In this document: piece after piece, positions 12,056-26,100 of the stretch | Layout: every line of letters starts with the position of its first letter | How positions within the stretch are numbered: the first letter of the stretch is position 1 | Assembly (NCBI GenBank): GCA_020746105.1 | Contig: CM036618.1 | Coordinates: 124,381,191 to 124,445,190, forward strand | DNA length: 64,000 bases | Origin: Trogon surrucura | Taxonomy: Eukaryota; Chordata; Aves; Trogoniformes; Trogonidae | Direction of reading: 5' to 3' | Notes under the pieces: model-generated | Told to the model about the DNA's origin: nothing | What the model saw: only the letters and a program-made list of their open reading frames with translations | Database searches by the model: none | Position numbers and translations under genes: made by a program

Positions 12056-13340
12056 AGAATCGTAGAATCATAAAGGTTGGAAAGGACCTTAGGATCATCA
12101 AGTCCAACCTACAGCTCTACATCACTGTAACGCTAAACCATCTCCTTAAGTGCCACATCCAACCGTTTTTTATACATGTCCAGGGATGGTGATTCCACCA
12201 CCTCCTTTGGCAACCTATTCCAATGCTCCACCACCCTTTCGGTGAAGAATTTTTTCCTGATACCCAATCTAAACTTCCACTGGCACAACTTGAACCCGTT
12301 CCCTCTTGTCCTGTCGCTGTTCCCTAGGGAGAATAGGCCAACACCCGTCTCACTACAGCTGCCTTTAAGGTAGTTGTAGAGAGCAATAAGGTCACCCCTC
12401 AGCCTCCTCTTCTCCAGGCTGAACAGCTCCAGCTCCTTAAGCCTCTCTTCATAAGACTTACGCTCTAGTCCCCTAATCATTCTGGTTGCCCTTCTCTGTA
12501 CCCTCTCCAGCCCATCAATGTCCCTCTTGTAGTGAGGGGCCCAAAACTGGACACGGTACTTGAGGTGTGGCCTCACCAAAGCTGAGTGCAGGGACATGAT
12601 CACCTTCCTGCTCCTGCTGACACCACCGTTCCTGATCCAGGCCAGGATGCCATTGGCCTTGGCCCCCTGGGCACACTGTTGGCTCATTTTCAGCCAACTG
12701 TCTGTCAACACCCCCAGGTCCCTCTCTGCTGAGCAACTCTCCAACCACTCCTCCCCAAGCGTGTAACGCTCTTGGGGATTGTTGTGGCCAAGGTGCAGGA
12801 CCTGACATTTGGCCTTATTGAATTTCATGATGTTGGCCTTGGCCCAGTGATCCAACCTAGCCAGATCCCTCTGGAGAGCCTCCCTACCCTCAAGCAGATC
12901 GACACTTCCAACCAGCTTGGTGTCATCTGCAAACTCACTGAGGGTGCACTCCATCCCCTCATCCAGGACATTGAGAAAGATGTTACACAGGAGTGGTCCC
13001 AGCACTGAGCCTGAGGGGACACCACTCGTGACCAGCCACCAACTGGATTTAACTCCCTTGACCACAACTCTTTGGACCTGGCCATCCAACCAGTTCCTAA
13101 TCCAGGCAAGAATATGCCCATCCAGGCCATGGACAGCCAGCTTTTCTCTGAGAATGCTGTGAGAAACTGTGTCAAATGCATTGCTAGAGTCAAGGTAGAC
13201 AGCATCCACAGCCTTTCTCTCATCCAGTAAGCAGGTCACCTTGTCATAGAAGGAGATTAGATTAGTCAAACAGGACCTACCCTTCATGAAACTGATGCCA
13301 TCTAGCATAATTTGGGGCTCCGAAATCCTGACATGCTTCT
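12056..13340 (-). mobile_element. CR1 LINE, 5'-truncated, minus strand
   Basis: Read on the minus strand, the element ends at about 12056 with the typical CR1 tail (CCTTTCCAACCTTTATGATTCTACGATTCT), preceded by a short 3' UTR and a long reverse-transcriptase frame that terminates at 12133. The 5' limit is fuzzy: clear CR1 protein similarity starts at [10 protein letters not shown] (about 13287), and 13309-13340 may be element or flank. It has lost the 5' UTR, ORF1, the endonuclease domain and the N-terminal part of RT, the usual outcome of truncated reverse transcription. No target-site duplication was recognised, which is normal for CR1. Confidence 0.95.
12133..13308 (-). pseudogene. CR1 ORF2 reverse transcriptase, C-terminal part, open for 391 codons
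   Basis: This is the C-terminal RT portion of CR1 ORF2, the enzyme that copies the LINE RNA at the insertion site. Visible landmarks are [10 protein letters not shown] (residues 7-16), RT motif [10 protein letters not shown] with Asp40, motif B around [11 protein letters not shown] (95-105), and motif C FADD (126-129). The CR1-typical thumb and tail follow ([52 protein letters not shown]). It ends at the natural CR1 stop (DVALKEMV). Several residues differ from the usual CR1 form, for example VPSGS where VPQGS is normal and NIFLN preceded by Cys. It lacks the endonuclease and the N-terminal RT, so it cannot act as a complete enzyme. Frames inside it on other phases and the opposite strand are shadows. 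Confidence 0.93.
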
Positions 13341-15290
13341 CCAGCCTCTAGATCACACTGTACAGTAGTGACCATAGAAGTAGTAGCAGAGTAATAAGAT
13401 ATACTTGTATAATAAACTTCCACAGCTTTTGTGCAATGTGGTAATGTGTTCTTATGACTTTTATTCTTTTCTGAAACGTGGGAAATCCAAACTACCTACT
13501 CTTGCAGCACTCTCCCTGATAACTAGTACTCACCAGTCATATATTTAGCTGTGGCAGCAGTTGTTGCAAACTCTGGCATTTCTGCTGGCAAATTTACCTC
13601 TCAAGCCATGCTCCCCCTTCCCAGAGCAGCTCTGGGCTGGTAACCTTGCTTCTACTGCTACACCTGAGAGAGTGACAGAGCCTCAGTCAACATTCACTGT
13701 TCCTGCCTTGGTAATTATCAGTTCTTCATGGGTCTCACTGAGAAGCAGAACTGTGCTCTGGACCTACAAGTTAAAATTATTAAGAGGTACTGTTGATTGG
13801 GGACTAATTGTTTTTTGCATTACATAGGCACACAGGATGTTGGGGGTTTTTGCTACATTTTTCCTATGAAAAAAACATAGGAAAATTACATAATACAACT
13901 TAATATATGCTACTGTGTCCCATCTTGGGGGATGAATATATCCTTCCATATGCTGTAGCTAAACATAAATGAACTGTTATTAATGATTGCCATAATGTTT
14001 TCTAGCAGTTAGCTGGCTGTGATTCTAGGAATTTTTTTTCCACTGTGTTTTGAAGGGTTAGGTTATTTAAACTTACTATCAAATAGAATCAGATCAAAGT
14101 GAGCTAATTTTTCTTAAACACTAATCATTTTAAGGCTATTGAACTAAATATAGAGGCAGTTCATTAAATCATTAAAACAGCCTGCAATAATGCTCACAAA
14201 GTCATTATAGTGCTATTCCCCAGCCAGAGAGGTGGTGTTGCCTTAAGCACAGTTTAATCAAATTAGATGGTGGGCTATGTCCTGGGGTTTCTCCTATTGA
14301 TATTCATTAAAAATACATGATTTATCACTAATCTCTGTAAGGTATATCCTACTCCTCCAAATGAATTTTATAAATGTCAAGGGGAGGAAAACAGAATAGT
14401 TTATTGTTATAAGAATTTAAGTGTGGTGTGATCACATTTACATTTGTATACTATGTAATTTAGTGATAGATAATAATTTTAATGTGCCTTTAAATTTTCT
14501 GCCCTTCATTGAAAAGTTAACAAAAATGGAAAACTCTCAAGAGTAACCACTTCATATTTTAGTACTGTATAGGTATATGAATTAGTTTTAGAATTAATTA
14601 TTTTGTAGATCATCATACTATTTGCTCATATAGATTATCTCTAAAAGTTCACTGTTTAATTTCATGTGCTCCTTCTGGCACCATTTTTTATTTTTTTATT
14701 TGGAACATTTCAGTGTTGTAGATTCCCTATTCTTCCCCTTTTCACTCTCTTGATTTTCTTGTGTTTTCTTGTTTTAAACTGGGAGAAAACATCAATGGGA
14801 AGACCACACACAAACATTTCCCTCTGTGCTGTTACCACTGCTCCTTTTTTTTTTTTTTTGGTGATAATATCTTCATTTATATAATGCTTTAGTCCTATAA
14901 CACTTTGCAAATAGGGTAGATTGTCACCTAACATTTAAACATGCAGCTGATTTATGGTGCAGACTGAGGCTCTATCACATTTCAGACCAGGAAGAAGCAC
15001 ATTTCTGATGGCTATGGTAATTTGGGAAGAGTACAATCTAATTACTCAAGCTGGAATTTGCCTGAATTATCCTGACTCATAAGTGCTGTGTAAATTTCCA
15101 TTATTTTGGTGGTGTTACTTATGAATCTTTGGAAGTGGTTAGAAGGTCAATTGAACATTCCCGGTGAACATTTCTCTGTTCTGAGTATTTCTTGGGATTG
15201 TATTGGGCCAATTTTGCTGCTGGAAAGAGCCACCTACTGAACATAGGTATGGCTGCCTGGGGTGCTTATTCAGGATCATGGGGTCAGTTT

Positions 15291-15309
15291 AAAAAAAAAA
15301 AAAAAAAAA
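15291..15309. repeat. Homopolymer A19
   Basis: Nineteen consecutive A on the plus strand. The upstream sequence does not resemble a known retroposed transcript, so this is listed as a simple repeat. Confidence 0.9.
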
Positions 15310-16416
15310 GCTATCAGATTACTCGGGAATGTGGATCGAGTTTTCAATGTCCTGAAAATCTTCCATCAAAGCCCAGAGTTCACTGAATACTGCTTAGCTT
15401 ATGGGCTTTGCGACGCAGACACAGATTAGTAAGAAACTATTTACTTGATTGTCGGGTATTAATCATGTTTACCACAGAATTGCCACTTCATTGAGACTGA
15501 CCTGAATATAAATGTAATAGCTTTGTTGTAATTACTGACGTGGTGGCGTAATAACCAAGGTGTTCATATAACAATCCTTGTGCTAGGAACTTCAGATGTG
15601 GTTTTAAGACATCATCCCACTTGCATTTGTCAGATGTGCCAAAAGCTATTCTCAATTACACTGAGGTAAATTTGAACAGATGGCTGTCACTGGTTCTGCT
15701 GTTGATTTACACTGGCACACCTGAAAGAAGAGCTTATTTCTACACTTTTTAGAAATGTAGAACATTTCTCAAGGCAAAGAATTACTCTGTTAGACACTTG
15801 AATACTAGTGGCTTTAGTTTTTTTGGGCTTGTAGCTAAAAGTAACTGTGATTCCAGGCCTGAGTTGGTGCTGTTGAAGTTCCACCCTGTCTCCCATATGC
15901 TGGCACAGGAGCCTGTCTCATGCTACTAAAACTAGATTCGAGAACCTAAACGTGCAGAAAAGCTTTCATGTTGGCAGCTGTACTCCTAAGATGCCTTGCT
16001 GTGGGGTGTGACCAACACCAGTTCTAGATGCAAGGAAGAAGATGGGAATGTACAACATGGTGAGGAGAAAGGTAGACCGGTGCCAGCGGAGAGGGGCAGG
16101 AAACGTCACAGAGCTGTAACCTGAGTTAAATACCAGTCATGCTTTTGCTTGTGACTTAATTTCCAACCACGTGTAGGGTTTTCTGTGTGTTGTTGTTTTT
16201 CAATACTGAAGCACCAGTTCTTGGAACAGTGAGGTTTCTGAACATCAGAGCTTTTTGTTCCAAACTTTCTTGTGAGGGAAAGCTTGAAACTGTGCCCTAA
16301 ACTAAAAGTTACAATTGAAGTAGAAAAGACATTCTCTCTTCTTAACTGGCTGCTAATGCCATGCTTTTTAAACTAATCTCCTGATAGTGTTTTGGAATGC
16401 AAGTTGGAGCTTTTTC

Positions 16417-16433
16417 TTTTTTTTTTTTTTTTT
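16417..16433. repeat. Homopolymer T17
   Basis: Seventeen consecutive T on the plus strand following TTTTTC. No associated element was recognised. Confidence 0.9.
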
Positions 16434-19400
16434 CAAATGTCCTGGGTTGGCTCAAGTGGAGTAGTGGAGTAAAGAAAAGAACCAGAGATGGCCGAATGGC
16501 ACAAAAGGTTTGCATCACTGTAGGTGCTGCTTCTGTAAGATGCAGCGTGTGTGTGAGCAGCTCTGGCTGCACACAACCCCAGTGGAGCTTTACTGTAGGT
16601 CTGGCAATCAGCCCACAAGCCTTAATCCTGCAAATATACATCACACGCTTCATTTTATACTCGTGAGAAGCCCAACCTAAATGAAATCCTATTAAATTGT
16701 GGGTCTAGAGCTAATTAAACATCTGCCTTTCAGTGATTTTTTTTATTATTTTTTTTTTTTAATTTTAGTGAGATTATGTGTAGTGTATAGGTAAGTACAC
16801 ATCGGCAGGACTGGTTCTATCAATTTTTTTTAAAGACAATGGACAAAACATTTGTGGTTTTTTCCTATAAAAGATCAGCATCATAAAGTGCTGATGAGAC
16901 ACCATTTAAATTATCTAGTTTTGCTGCTGTTTCAAAACTTTTCAAAGCAAAGCATGAGGTACAATAGGGCAGCTGGCTATTATCCATAGGCTCTTCAACT
17001 CCAGAGCCTTTAAGGTGAGATGTGAACAAGACTGTGCCTTAATTATTGGCAACAACTAGCTTTGCTTTTCAAAGTAATAAATGGGGGTCCTTACAAAGTC
17101 TCTTCTTAAGTAGCTAAATGTGTAATCCACCTGGGACATTGTTTTAAAATTCATTTTGTCTTCAGTAATTTGATCAGAGAAAGAGTAGTATTGGTCATTT
17201 CTCTTGTGTAAGAACTGTGTCGCACCTAGGGGCAAGGAACATTTATTTTCATGATTAATACCTGTGAGTTTCATGGCCTAATGAGAAAGCCCTAGAAGTA
17301 TTTGAAATGAAATTGCCATATTTTTTTTTTCCCCACTCTTCATTCAATTCAGGTAAACACTTCGACTACTTTCCTTCTCCATTTGGTTGCAGAGACCCTG
17401 TGTTAGCCACAGACACACTGGCAATAGTATTTGTTTGTATATGTAGTTGCAATGTTCATGTACATGAGTTTTGAAACAAGTCATTTTAGGTGGACACCTG
17501 TATGTGTAACTTATTACAATTCTTGGAAATGAATAGCCTCAAAATTGTGAAAATGAAAGTTAATGAAATATTTTGCCCTACTTTCCCTGGCAGCCACCTA
17601 ACCTGATAAAGAAATCTAGTGCTATGTTTCGCATTGTTAGAGCAAGTTTGAGTCTTCCCACTGCAACTTCTTACTTGTGTACCTGAAAACTAATGGAGGG
17701 GAAAAAAACTTTGAAATTGTGTAGGTAGGCATATAATATCTCATGTAATATCTCATCTTGCAAGTATTTTGAATGGATTTTAAATGTCCTAGCTTTCTTC
17801 CTGCCCCACTGTAAAGGCAGTGTTAGTGAACTTCATAGTCTCTCACTGCAGTGTCCTTGCTTTTCTCTTATGTTGACTCTTACCTCACATATTATAGTTT
17901 GTCTGGGTTAAATTGAAGATCCTTGGGCTGAAGGGCATGTCTTAATTCCCAAAATCTCTTACGCCCTTATGGCTTTGCATAAATATTAAAACATTTATGT
18001 TTTATTTGCTGGTGTGTCTTTTACATTTGCTTTGCTTTCCCTCCGCTCTTCCCGCAAAATCGTGCGCTGAAAGTGCAACTTGTTAGGTGAGACACAAAGA
18101 AGTGAAGGGAATGCGTTGCAGCGAGGGAGCCCTCATGCTAACCAGGAAGAGACGGAAGGATGAATTTGTCTGTTGTTGAAGCTATAAGTATCATTAAGTA
18201 TTTATCCTGCAGTGCCCAGAAGCCCAAGTGGCTAGCCCGAACTCCACTGTGATAGGCAATTAAAGAATATAGAACAATAAAATTACTGAAAACTTGATGA
18301 ACTGGCAGCTTAAACAGTCCTGCTGTGTAGTGTAGCATGTAGTTGGCTTTTTGTTTTTCTTCTGCTGGTTTGATTTTTGTATTGGCATGGTTTTACGTGA
18401 CACATTTTTGTTTATCTTAGCCTCTGTGGTGGTGAGTGCCATCTTCACAAAACAAGAAGTGATTGTAGTGATAAGAAGTGATCTGCAGGGATACCCTGAG
18501 AGAGGCAGGCTGTGAACAGCTAGCAGCCGCCCACCTCATTGAATTCACTTAGATATTAGTGTGACAATCTGCTTGCAGCACTAAGCCATGTCCAGCTACT
18601 TGGCCATCGCTCTGTATGTTGGAACATGAGGAGTGCAGCTCTGCAGAGAGCAAGAGCCAGTTCAAAAACTGAGGGGTCAGCATACTGGTGAGCAGCCTTG
18701 GGTGGGACTATATGTCAAGCTTCAGTGCCTTGTAGAAAAAGTTGAGCTAACACTGAGTAACTAATGCCATCAGAAGACAATCTGGTTTAGTGCCTCAGTT
18801 GATAGGCACTTGGGGAGGAGCAGACTGTTACAACGCAGCTGTATTTTCACCTCAAATAGCAGCATCCTGCTGGGCAATGTACGTCTTTTGTCTGAAATGA
18901 AGTTAGTTGACGCTTGTTCGTGGCAAACGCCATTAACTTTGAGATGCTGAACTTGCTTAAACAAAGCAGTTGTTATATAAAAACATATTTGAGCTAAGTC
19001 ACTTCAGTGCAAGCTACAACTTCCAAGAAGTAGCGTATCTATTGCAGATGATAATCAGTAGAGCTATCTCAGCATAGCTACGCTGCCGTGAAAGTGATGC
19101 TGGTGGAGACAGTGCCATGTGTTTTCATTTGAGATACTGCTGTTTTAATTCATTTGAAGGCTTTATTTGTCCCTATGCGGAAGAGCAAGCACTTTAAAGA
19201 CTGTGACGGTTTATACTTATGGTGTCCCCAAAGAAGGACAGAGCAGCAGAGAGAAGCGAAAGTTTTATTTTACCAGAGAAGAGGAAGCAGTAATCTCGGG
19301 AGGGTCTCTGAGGACACTTGCCATGAGGTCAAGACCTGAGACTGGAAGTTTAGGCTAGAGTGGAGTTCCCCACATGTCTCAGCATATGAAATCTGCTTCT

Positions 19401-19703
19401 TGTGACCTATCACGTAAGTATGGTCTGCTAGTTGCTTTTTGGTCCCTCGAAAAGCTTCTACAAATAGAATAAAACTTTATTTCATGATGGTGCGAAAAGT
19501 GTATTTAACAAGTGTACTTCAGTTAACAACTTGCATTGTAGACTTACCATCCACACCCCAAAATAAAGACTGATGTTTCCACTAATTACATGATGATTAC
19601 TTTTGAGCAGAATAAATTAGTCCCTGCTGAGCTCCAGGCTGCCATAGCTAGTCTGTCACTTATGCCTGAATTCAATACTTTAAAGCCTACTTTAATGTTT
19701 CTT

Positions 19704-20144
19704 TCACAAGCAGTACTTGTGGCTGAAGGCTCCTAGATGTGGCTGTAGACAAATGTAATTTCTGTGGTATGCCTGGCTTCTGGGCAAGTGTGAATCACTT
19801 CCTTTCTGTTGTATTTGTCTGAGATAAAAAATATGCTTATGGAACTTTCTTAGTGTATTTCCATAAGGGTTGTAATATCCCATGTGTGCACATCTGAATG
19901 CACAAGCCTTTAACATAAGCTGAATTTTTAAAGCATCTGTTTGTTTGATTGGTAAATCAGGTATTTCCCTATGAGTTTGATATTGTCCTGGCTTTATTCT
20001 CTGTGGAATTTTGAAAGAGTGTCTGGATATTAATGAACTTACTGGCTCATATTTTTTCACTAATTCACCTGGAACAGGTATTTTATCACATTCCACATTC
20101 ATGAGTGCAGCTGGTATGTATAGTTTGTGTGAACGTGTTTGCAA
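19704..20144 (-). other. Unassigned 146-codon open frame, probably chance or decayed
   Basis: This is the longest open frame in the window outside CR1 and the CpG islands. Its first codon is TTG, not ATG. The peptide is of balanced composition (for example NVECDKIPVPGELVKKYEPV, then FKIPQRIKPGQYQTHREIPD), with no signal peptide, membrane segment or domain I recognise. One frame of this length is roughly what chance predicts here. A perfect CAG|GTAAGT donor sequence lies upstream on the same strand near 20195-20205. No function can be offered. It may be chance, a terminal exon or a relic. Confidence 0.15.
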
Positions 20145-23100
20145 TTTTGGTGAAAAAGATTACACCATAGCTGTGCTATGTGAATGAGAACTTACCTGCC
20201 TAAAGCACTACTTAGGAGTGAATGATTTGGCAAGGGAAATAGAATTACTGTAACTGATGTCTGATTTTTAGTTCTGGTTGCTATCTCTTTGGGCTAGGTA
20301 GGCTTTGACTATTGCACGTTTTTGTTCTCCTCTCTTGCATCCGTTTTTCTTTATACCAATGTTGTTGGCAGAGCAGCACTGGGACTGATGTGCCTCTAGA
20401 GGAGAACTTTGTACTGAGTTGTTCTTGATGTGTTCCCAAATGTTCTCCAGTCTGGAATGACTTGCCTGCCATTGCTGTTCATAACTTCACAATTTGGTTT
20501 GACCTTTTGGGGTGGGTGGGTGTGGAATATAGTGATGTTGTGGTGGAGCTGAATTCTCTTTTCTTGGTAATTTATTTTCTGAATTCACATGGTTTGGGAC
20601 ACCGTATGTACAGAAACATTTTTTTATGGTGACTGTTTTGGTAGTGAAAGAGCACCTGTCTAGTTCTCAGAAATCAGCGTAGTCATTTACAATAATGTTG
20701 ACATTTAAATACAGTGGTTCCATTCCTGTTTTACTCCACAGTCTCTTGGGAGTCTTGTCTTTCTTCAGAGCTACTTTTTGTTGCTTTGCTTGCACTTCCT
20801 CAGGTGTCCCATCATGACATTGATACTATTTCACGTTTGGCCAGTATACAGTGTTTGTTATGCTTTCCACACCCAGATTTCTACAGCAGAACAGCAAAAA
20901 GAGAAGGATTCCTTCTTTTTGATGACCTGTATGTCTTGATTTGGCTGTGTTCATATATAACTTCATGCCTGCTCAATTCATGCAGTATTTAAGCTGTCTC
21001 TTGCTGCCTTTTTGAGCAGCTATCCTCAGAGAAAGGTGGATACAAACACTTGTAAAAGATTGAGTCCTCTAGGGTTTAGTCTCATATTCTTTCCATCCCA
21101 GCCTGGAGTAGCACAGAAAGCATCCTGAGCCTATTACTGTCTCACTTCTATTTTTCTATATTTGTTCGAAGATCTGAGTACTATCTTCATGTTGTCAGAA
21201 GCTGAGTATGATTCTCGTATTTCATTCCCTGTATTTTAGAACTATAACATAGTAATTTTTGTATCACGTGGTGAAAGTAATTTGTGTCCTTATTTCCATT
21301 TAATTGTATATAAATAGGGAAGGAAAAAGTGCGTGTGTATCAAACAGCAGTTGAGTTGTACTGACCTGCCATGATCGTGTGTGTGAGCCCTGGCTGAGCC
21401 CATGTAATCAGCTTCTAGAAGGGTAGTTTTGGGACTTCTGGCTCCTCCTGCTCCTTCCCTACAAGTAGCCAAACTTTTATACTCAACCGGTGGTGCAGCA
21501 GTTGCCTGTTTCATTTGGACAGATGCATTTTCTGACATCAGTACTGTCCAGCTCTTGAGAACGAGAGCCTGCTTTCTGCTTCAGTGCACTCCCCCCCCCT
21601 TTCACATGGCAGCGTCCTGTGGCTGTGTCCTTGTTTACCAGCTCCCGAGGAAGGGCATGCTGCCCTGAAATAATGTCTGCATTGCAGTTTTGTCTGATGT
21701 TCGCTCTAGTAGTTGGTCTGTATCCAAGAGGCTCAAAAGAAAGGGTGTCAACAAACCCTAACCACCTCTGACCCCAGCTGCATTTTTTAGCTGTGGTATC
21801 TTCCAAGTTGCTTTTCAGGTTCAGCTTGTATCTCCCGCAATAAAAAATTAAAGATGGGCTCTGTGTAGTTTTGCAGCTGGTTCCAGTTTTAACTTGTTCA
21901 ATTTGACCATGTCAGTGCTTTCTAGCAAACACCTGAAGATACAGCTGTGCTCTGCCACCTCTTCCGCCATGCCGTTTCCTGTGCCTGTGCACCCGAATAT
22001 CACCAGTTTTGATTCTGAAGCCCAGAAGTCCTGTTGGCTTGCTTTTGCCGATGACATTAATGCTCCCTTGTATGAGATTGGGTCCTACACAGCATTCTTT
22101 GCCATCTTCATCTAGCCACTGGTGTTCACCATGCAGTGAGGTACCTTATTTTTCCACAATAACTTGTGCCTGTATCTCTCTTTGGCAATGAGTACTGAGA
22201 CTGTTTGATTCTGCCAAGTCAAGTACTGTTTCTTGATGAATGCTTTTCAATGGTTTTCCAAAATTTCTATGTCTGTGCAAAAGCACAATTTACCTAGCTT
22301 TTCAATAGCCTCACGCTGCTTATCCTGCCTGTGGGTTCTGTGACTTCAGCACTAGTGCCTTCCTCAGTGTTTGCTTTGTTGCTCCCATTATTTTTCTCTA
22401 ATGCGATGGGTACTTGGTGAAGCAGGTGCTTTATTGGCTGGATTGTGCTAGCTGTTTTCAGGTGTAACATGCTGGGAAGGCATCCAGGTATTTTGGAAAC
22501 ATCTTGGTCCCCTCCAGGGACTTTCCCTTACTTCTTGTTTCCTTGCCTGAGGAAACTGATCTGAAGGCTGAATTGGTCTGATGCTGGAAGGAAACTCTAG
22601 CTTGATACGATTGATTATTGGGGAGGGGGATGGTCTGTGTGTATAGACAGACAAGATGCTCGAATGCCACCAACACATGGCATGTTGGGCCAGTTTAGGA
22701 GACTGGTTGTGGAGCCTTCCCTGTTTAGGTGTACCTCTGTGCTTGTGGAACAGCTTACATCCAGGTAGCTCCATGTCTTTGGATGTTGTGATGCTGTGAA
22801 CATTGCAAACCAGAAGGCTTTAAAGAATCTGTAAGAGAGTAGACTTTTCCCAAGATGAGCGCTGCTGCATTCATGACTTCACTTGTTTAGGTGGAACAGT
22901 GGCTTCTATGCTACAGGGTTTTTTTCAACCATGTGTTCTTTCTCCTTAGTCTACTTGCAGATTGAATGGTGTCCTTGTGCTACCCTGTCACTTCAGTTTT
23001 GCTGTTGTGAATACAGTGTTACTTGCTTTTGCTTAGTGGTGAGGAAGTTCTTGTAGCTTAGTGACCTACAATCAATTTGTTGTTGCATTCTTTTTTGTGT

Positions 23101-26100
23101 GCTGTTGCTTTGACTGCTCCACTATTTCAGACTTTATAAAGCACTTAACCTTACTGTTTTACGTCATGTTGGTATTGCATATGTCCAAAAGTTAAAATCA
23201 ATTGTTTTAAGAGTATCAGATAAGTTGCAAGGCCTCTGAAACAAGAAAAAGCCAAAGTCAAAACTGCTTGGAGAACCTGAATTCAGAGTACTTGTTAAAA
23301 ACAAGTTATGATGCAAGTTTTTAATTAAATGGTTACGTATTTTGAGCCCTTCTTACCATTGTGTCCACCTGATTCCTTCTGAAATGTGAGCAAAATATAT
23401 ACAATGCTAATTTTGTAAAAATATAAACACCTCAGTTTTGCTGTACTGTTACCACAGATTGCCTAACATAATAGAGTAATTCTATGGTAACTTTGGGATA
23501 TTAGCCTGTCTTCAGGGCAGCATTAATTAGCCTTAATCATGTGAAAGGGTGAAAGAACATAGAGCTTTGAAACCATGCTTTGCTTCCACAGCTCACAAAT
23601 AAAAGAGAAATCTGATGGTGTGGTAGAATAGTATGTGGTCATGTAATTAAAGACTGTTCCAGAATGCCTCAAAGGGCCAACCTCATGAAATTACTAGTAA
23701 TCTTCATCTTAAGGTTTCTTAACCTTTAAAAGCTTAAAGCTGGCAAACTTAAAAGATTAAACTCATGTAGACCTTGGTGAATGATTTCCCATGTTTTGAA
23801 GACAACAGAAGACGTATTCTTTAGGTCTGCCCTATGGATATTCACTATTTGCATTGATGGAATAATCGAGAGCTGCAGCAAACTCTTGACAGCCTGAAAA
23901 CAGGATGGGGGGTACTCTGTTTGTGAGAGTTTTATAGCTATTTTCTGACAGTACAGGCAAGGCTTAAAGGTATAGAAGTCCGTTCCAAGTCCAGATGGAA
24001 AGTGTGTGGGTACTCCAGTCTCCCCCAAAAGAAGGGATGCTGACGAGATGCGCAGCATCATATGGTGGTTGTTTCATTTGTAAGGAGGGTAGTCAGTATG
24101 TGTTGACAGGCTCTTCCAGAGTTCTGTTCAAGAGTTTACCTACCAGATTTCTGGTCATAGTGTTGTTATCCACTGGGAACACTGAGAAGATGAGCTCTTT
24201 GTGGATTTTAACCTGCAATTGGGACCTTTCAGGGCAGCGGTTAAAAAATGAAGACAATTTGGTTTGCAACTTGAATTCAATTACATTTCTTTTATCTAGA
24301 TACAGTGAATTCAGTATGTTGTATCATGACAAAAAAGAGAGGTGAATTATCATGGGCCCTAAAACTATTGTTGGGGAAGGAAAAGATTTGTAGATGCTAG
24401 TTAACATACTTTGACAACTGTTTGCCAAAGCCATTCATTACATCTGCCTCTGCATTAGGAAGGGCACAATATTTCATTTTCCATTTCCTTTCACAAATAG
24501 AAAATTAATTGCATAGACTTGCAGAAAGTGCAGCTATAACTCGTTATGTATTGTTAAAGCTGTCTGTGATAAATTTATCAAGCTTAGACAAAAAGTACTC
24601 TGAAATCACAACGGATCCATCTTAATTAACATTCTTTAAGTGACAGATACACCTGTTTGGAAATTGGAGGTAAAAGCAGAAAGATTTTCCAGAAGCACAG
24701 TACTAGTTGTCTCTGGCTGTAGAGGAAACTGGAAAATATAAACTATACTTGGATTTGAGCCCTGTTACTACCTTTCAGAAATCAAATTCTACGTCCTGTT
24801 TTGCAAGTGAATTATCCCAGTGTATCTAAAAAGAAAGATACTGGACTTATGTCCACAAGATAACCACTATCTCACTGTTTACTAGTGATGTAATCAAGCA
24901 GTTAGTGGTTTCACCTTCACCCCATAAAAAGTAATCTCTAAAATACAGTTATGACATATTCTGTTTATAGTACTCTTCAGCCGTAAAAACTATCCCATCT
25001 ATAATCGTTACCCATCCTTTGTTATATCTGCCAGTACAGCTTATCGCTGCTGGTGCCATGCTGTGCACTGGAGCGGTGCTGTGGAGACAGTCCTCAATGA
25101 CAGTAGAAAACAGAAGATGAACAGAAAAGGTGATCGGGTACAAAAACGTCAAACAGCAGAAGGTCAGGGACATGTGGGCATGGTACTGCGGTGTGCCTCA
25201 GCAAGAATATACCATGAGACACAGAGGAGAAAATGGAAAGTCCTGCACTTGTGGCTGAAGGCAGATGGACTTGATGATGGATACCTGAGCACTAAGTCTT
25301 CAGCAAGCTTGCATTTCACTTTGTTTTCCTTTGGATTCAGGTTGCATCCTGGCCATAGATTCCACAGGGAAAGAAAGTTAATCAACCAGCAGCCAGAGCT
25401 TCTCGAGATGAGGCCTTACATGACTGTTTCACAGGACTGAACAAGGTTTGGGTGACGGGAGGCTGCGGTGAGCTCACTCTGGTGAGTGTCCCTCACTGTC
25501 CAACTACAGTAACACACTCTCCACAGAAGGGCAGGCTTAATACATATTTTAAGATCTACGGTTGTTAAATTGTAATTTAGGTTGTTATATTATCTGCAGT
25601 ATCAACTGCTACTCCAGCACCAGGAAAGGTTTCATAAACCGCTTTTAGAGCTACTTGTACAGGCCTCACTTTAAAATGTTACATTATAAACAGTTTTAAA
25701 CTTATATTTTTCGTGTGTGCTTTTCAGACACCATCCTCTGACCTATGTTTCACCCCTTCCTGCACTCCCTTCTCCCAGCTCTGAATTTTTGGAATGCTGA
25801 AATCAGCCCTTTACTTCTCACAATACTTTTTAGGTTTAAATCTTACTTAACAAGAGAAAATAGAACTCATTTTAATGCAGTTTCTATTCTTCTTGATGCA
25901 TTTGCCAAGAAACTCCAACTTTCAAAGAAAAGCAACCTGCAAAAGTCAGTATTAGCCTGTTTCCTTAGTTTATTCAAATAGCTCCAGAATTTCTTGAGTT
26001 TTTCTGCTAAGCTATGCAGATATGAAACATTCTTCTCTCAGACTGAGCATGTACAGACCTCTCAATGGTGGAGCATGATGGAATTTGTATGATGCACAGT

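Noticed and set aside
12515-13223. Additional frames of 97 and 132 codons on the minus strand and several on the plus strand
   Set aside because: They are other-frame shadows of the CR1 reverse-transcriptase sequence.
23045-23090. Possible mitochondrial insert (GTTCTTGTAGCTTAG looks like a mitochondrial tRNA)
   Set aside because: The similarity covers only about 15 bases and the flanks do not continue as mitochondrial sequence.
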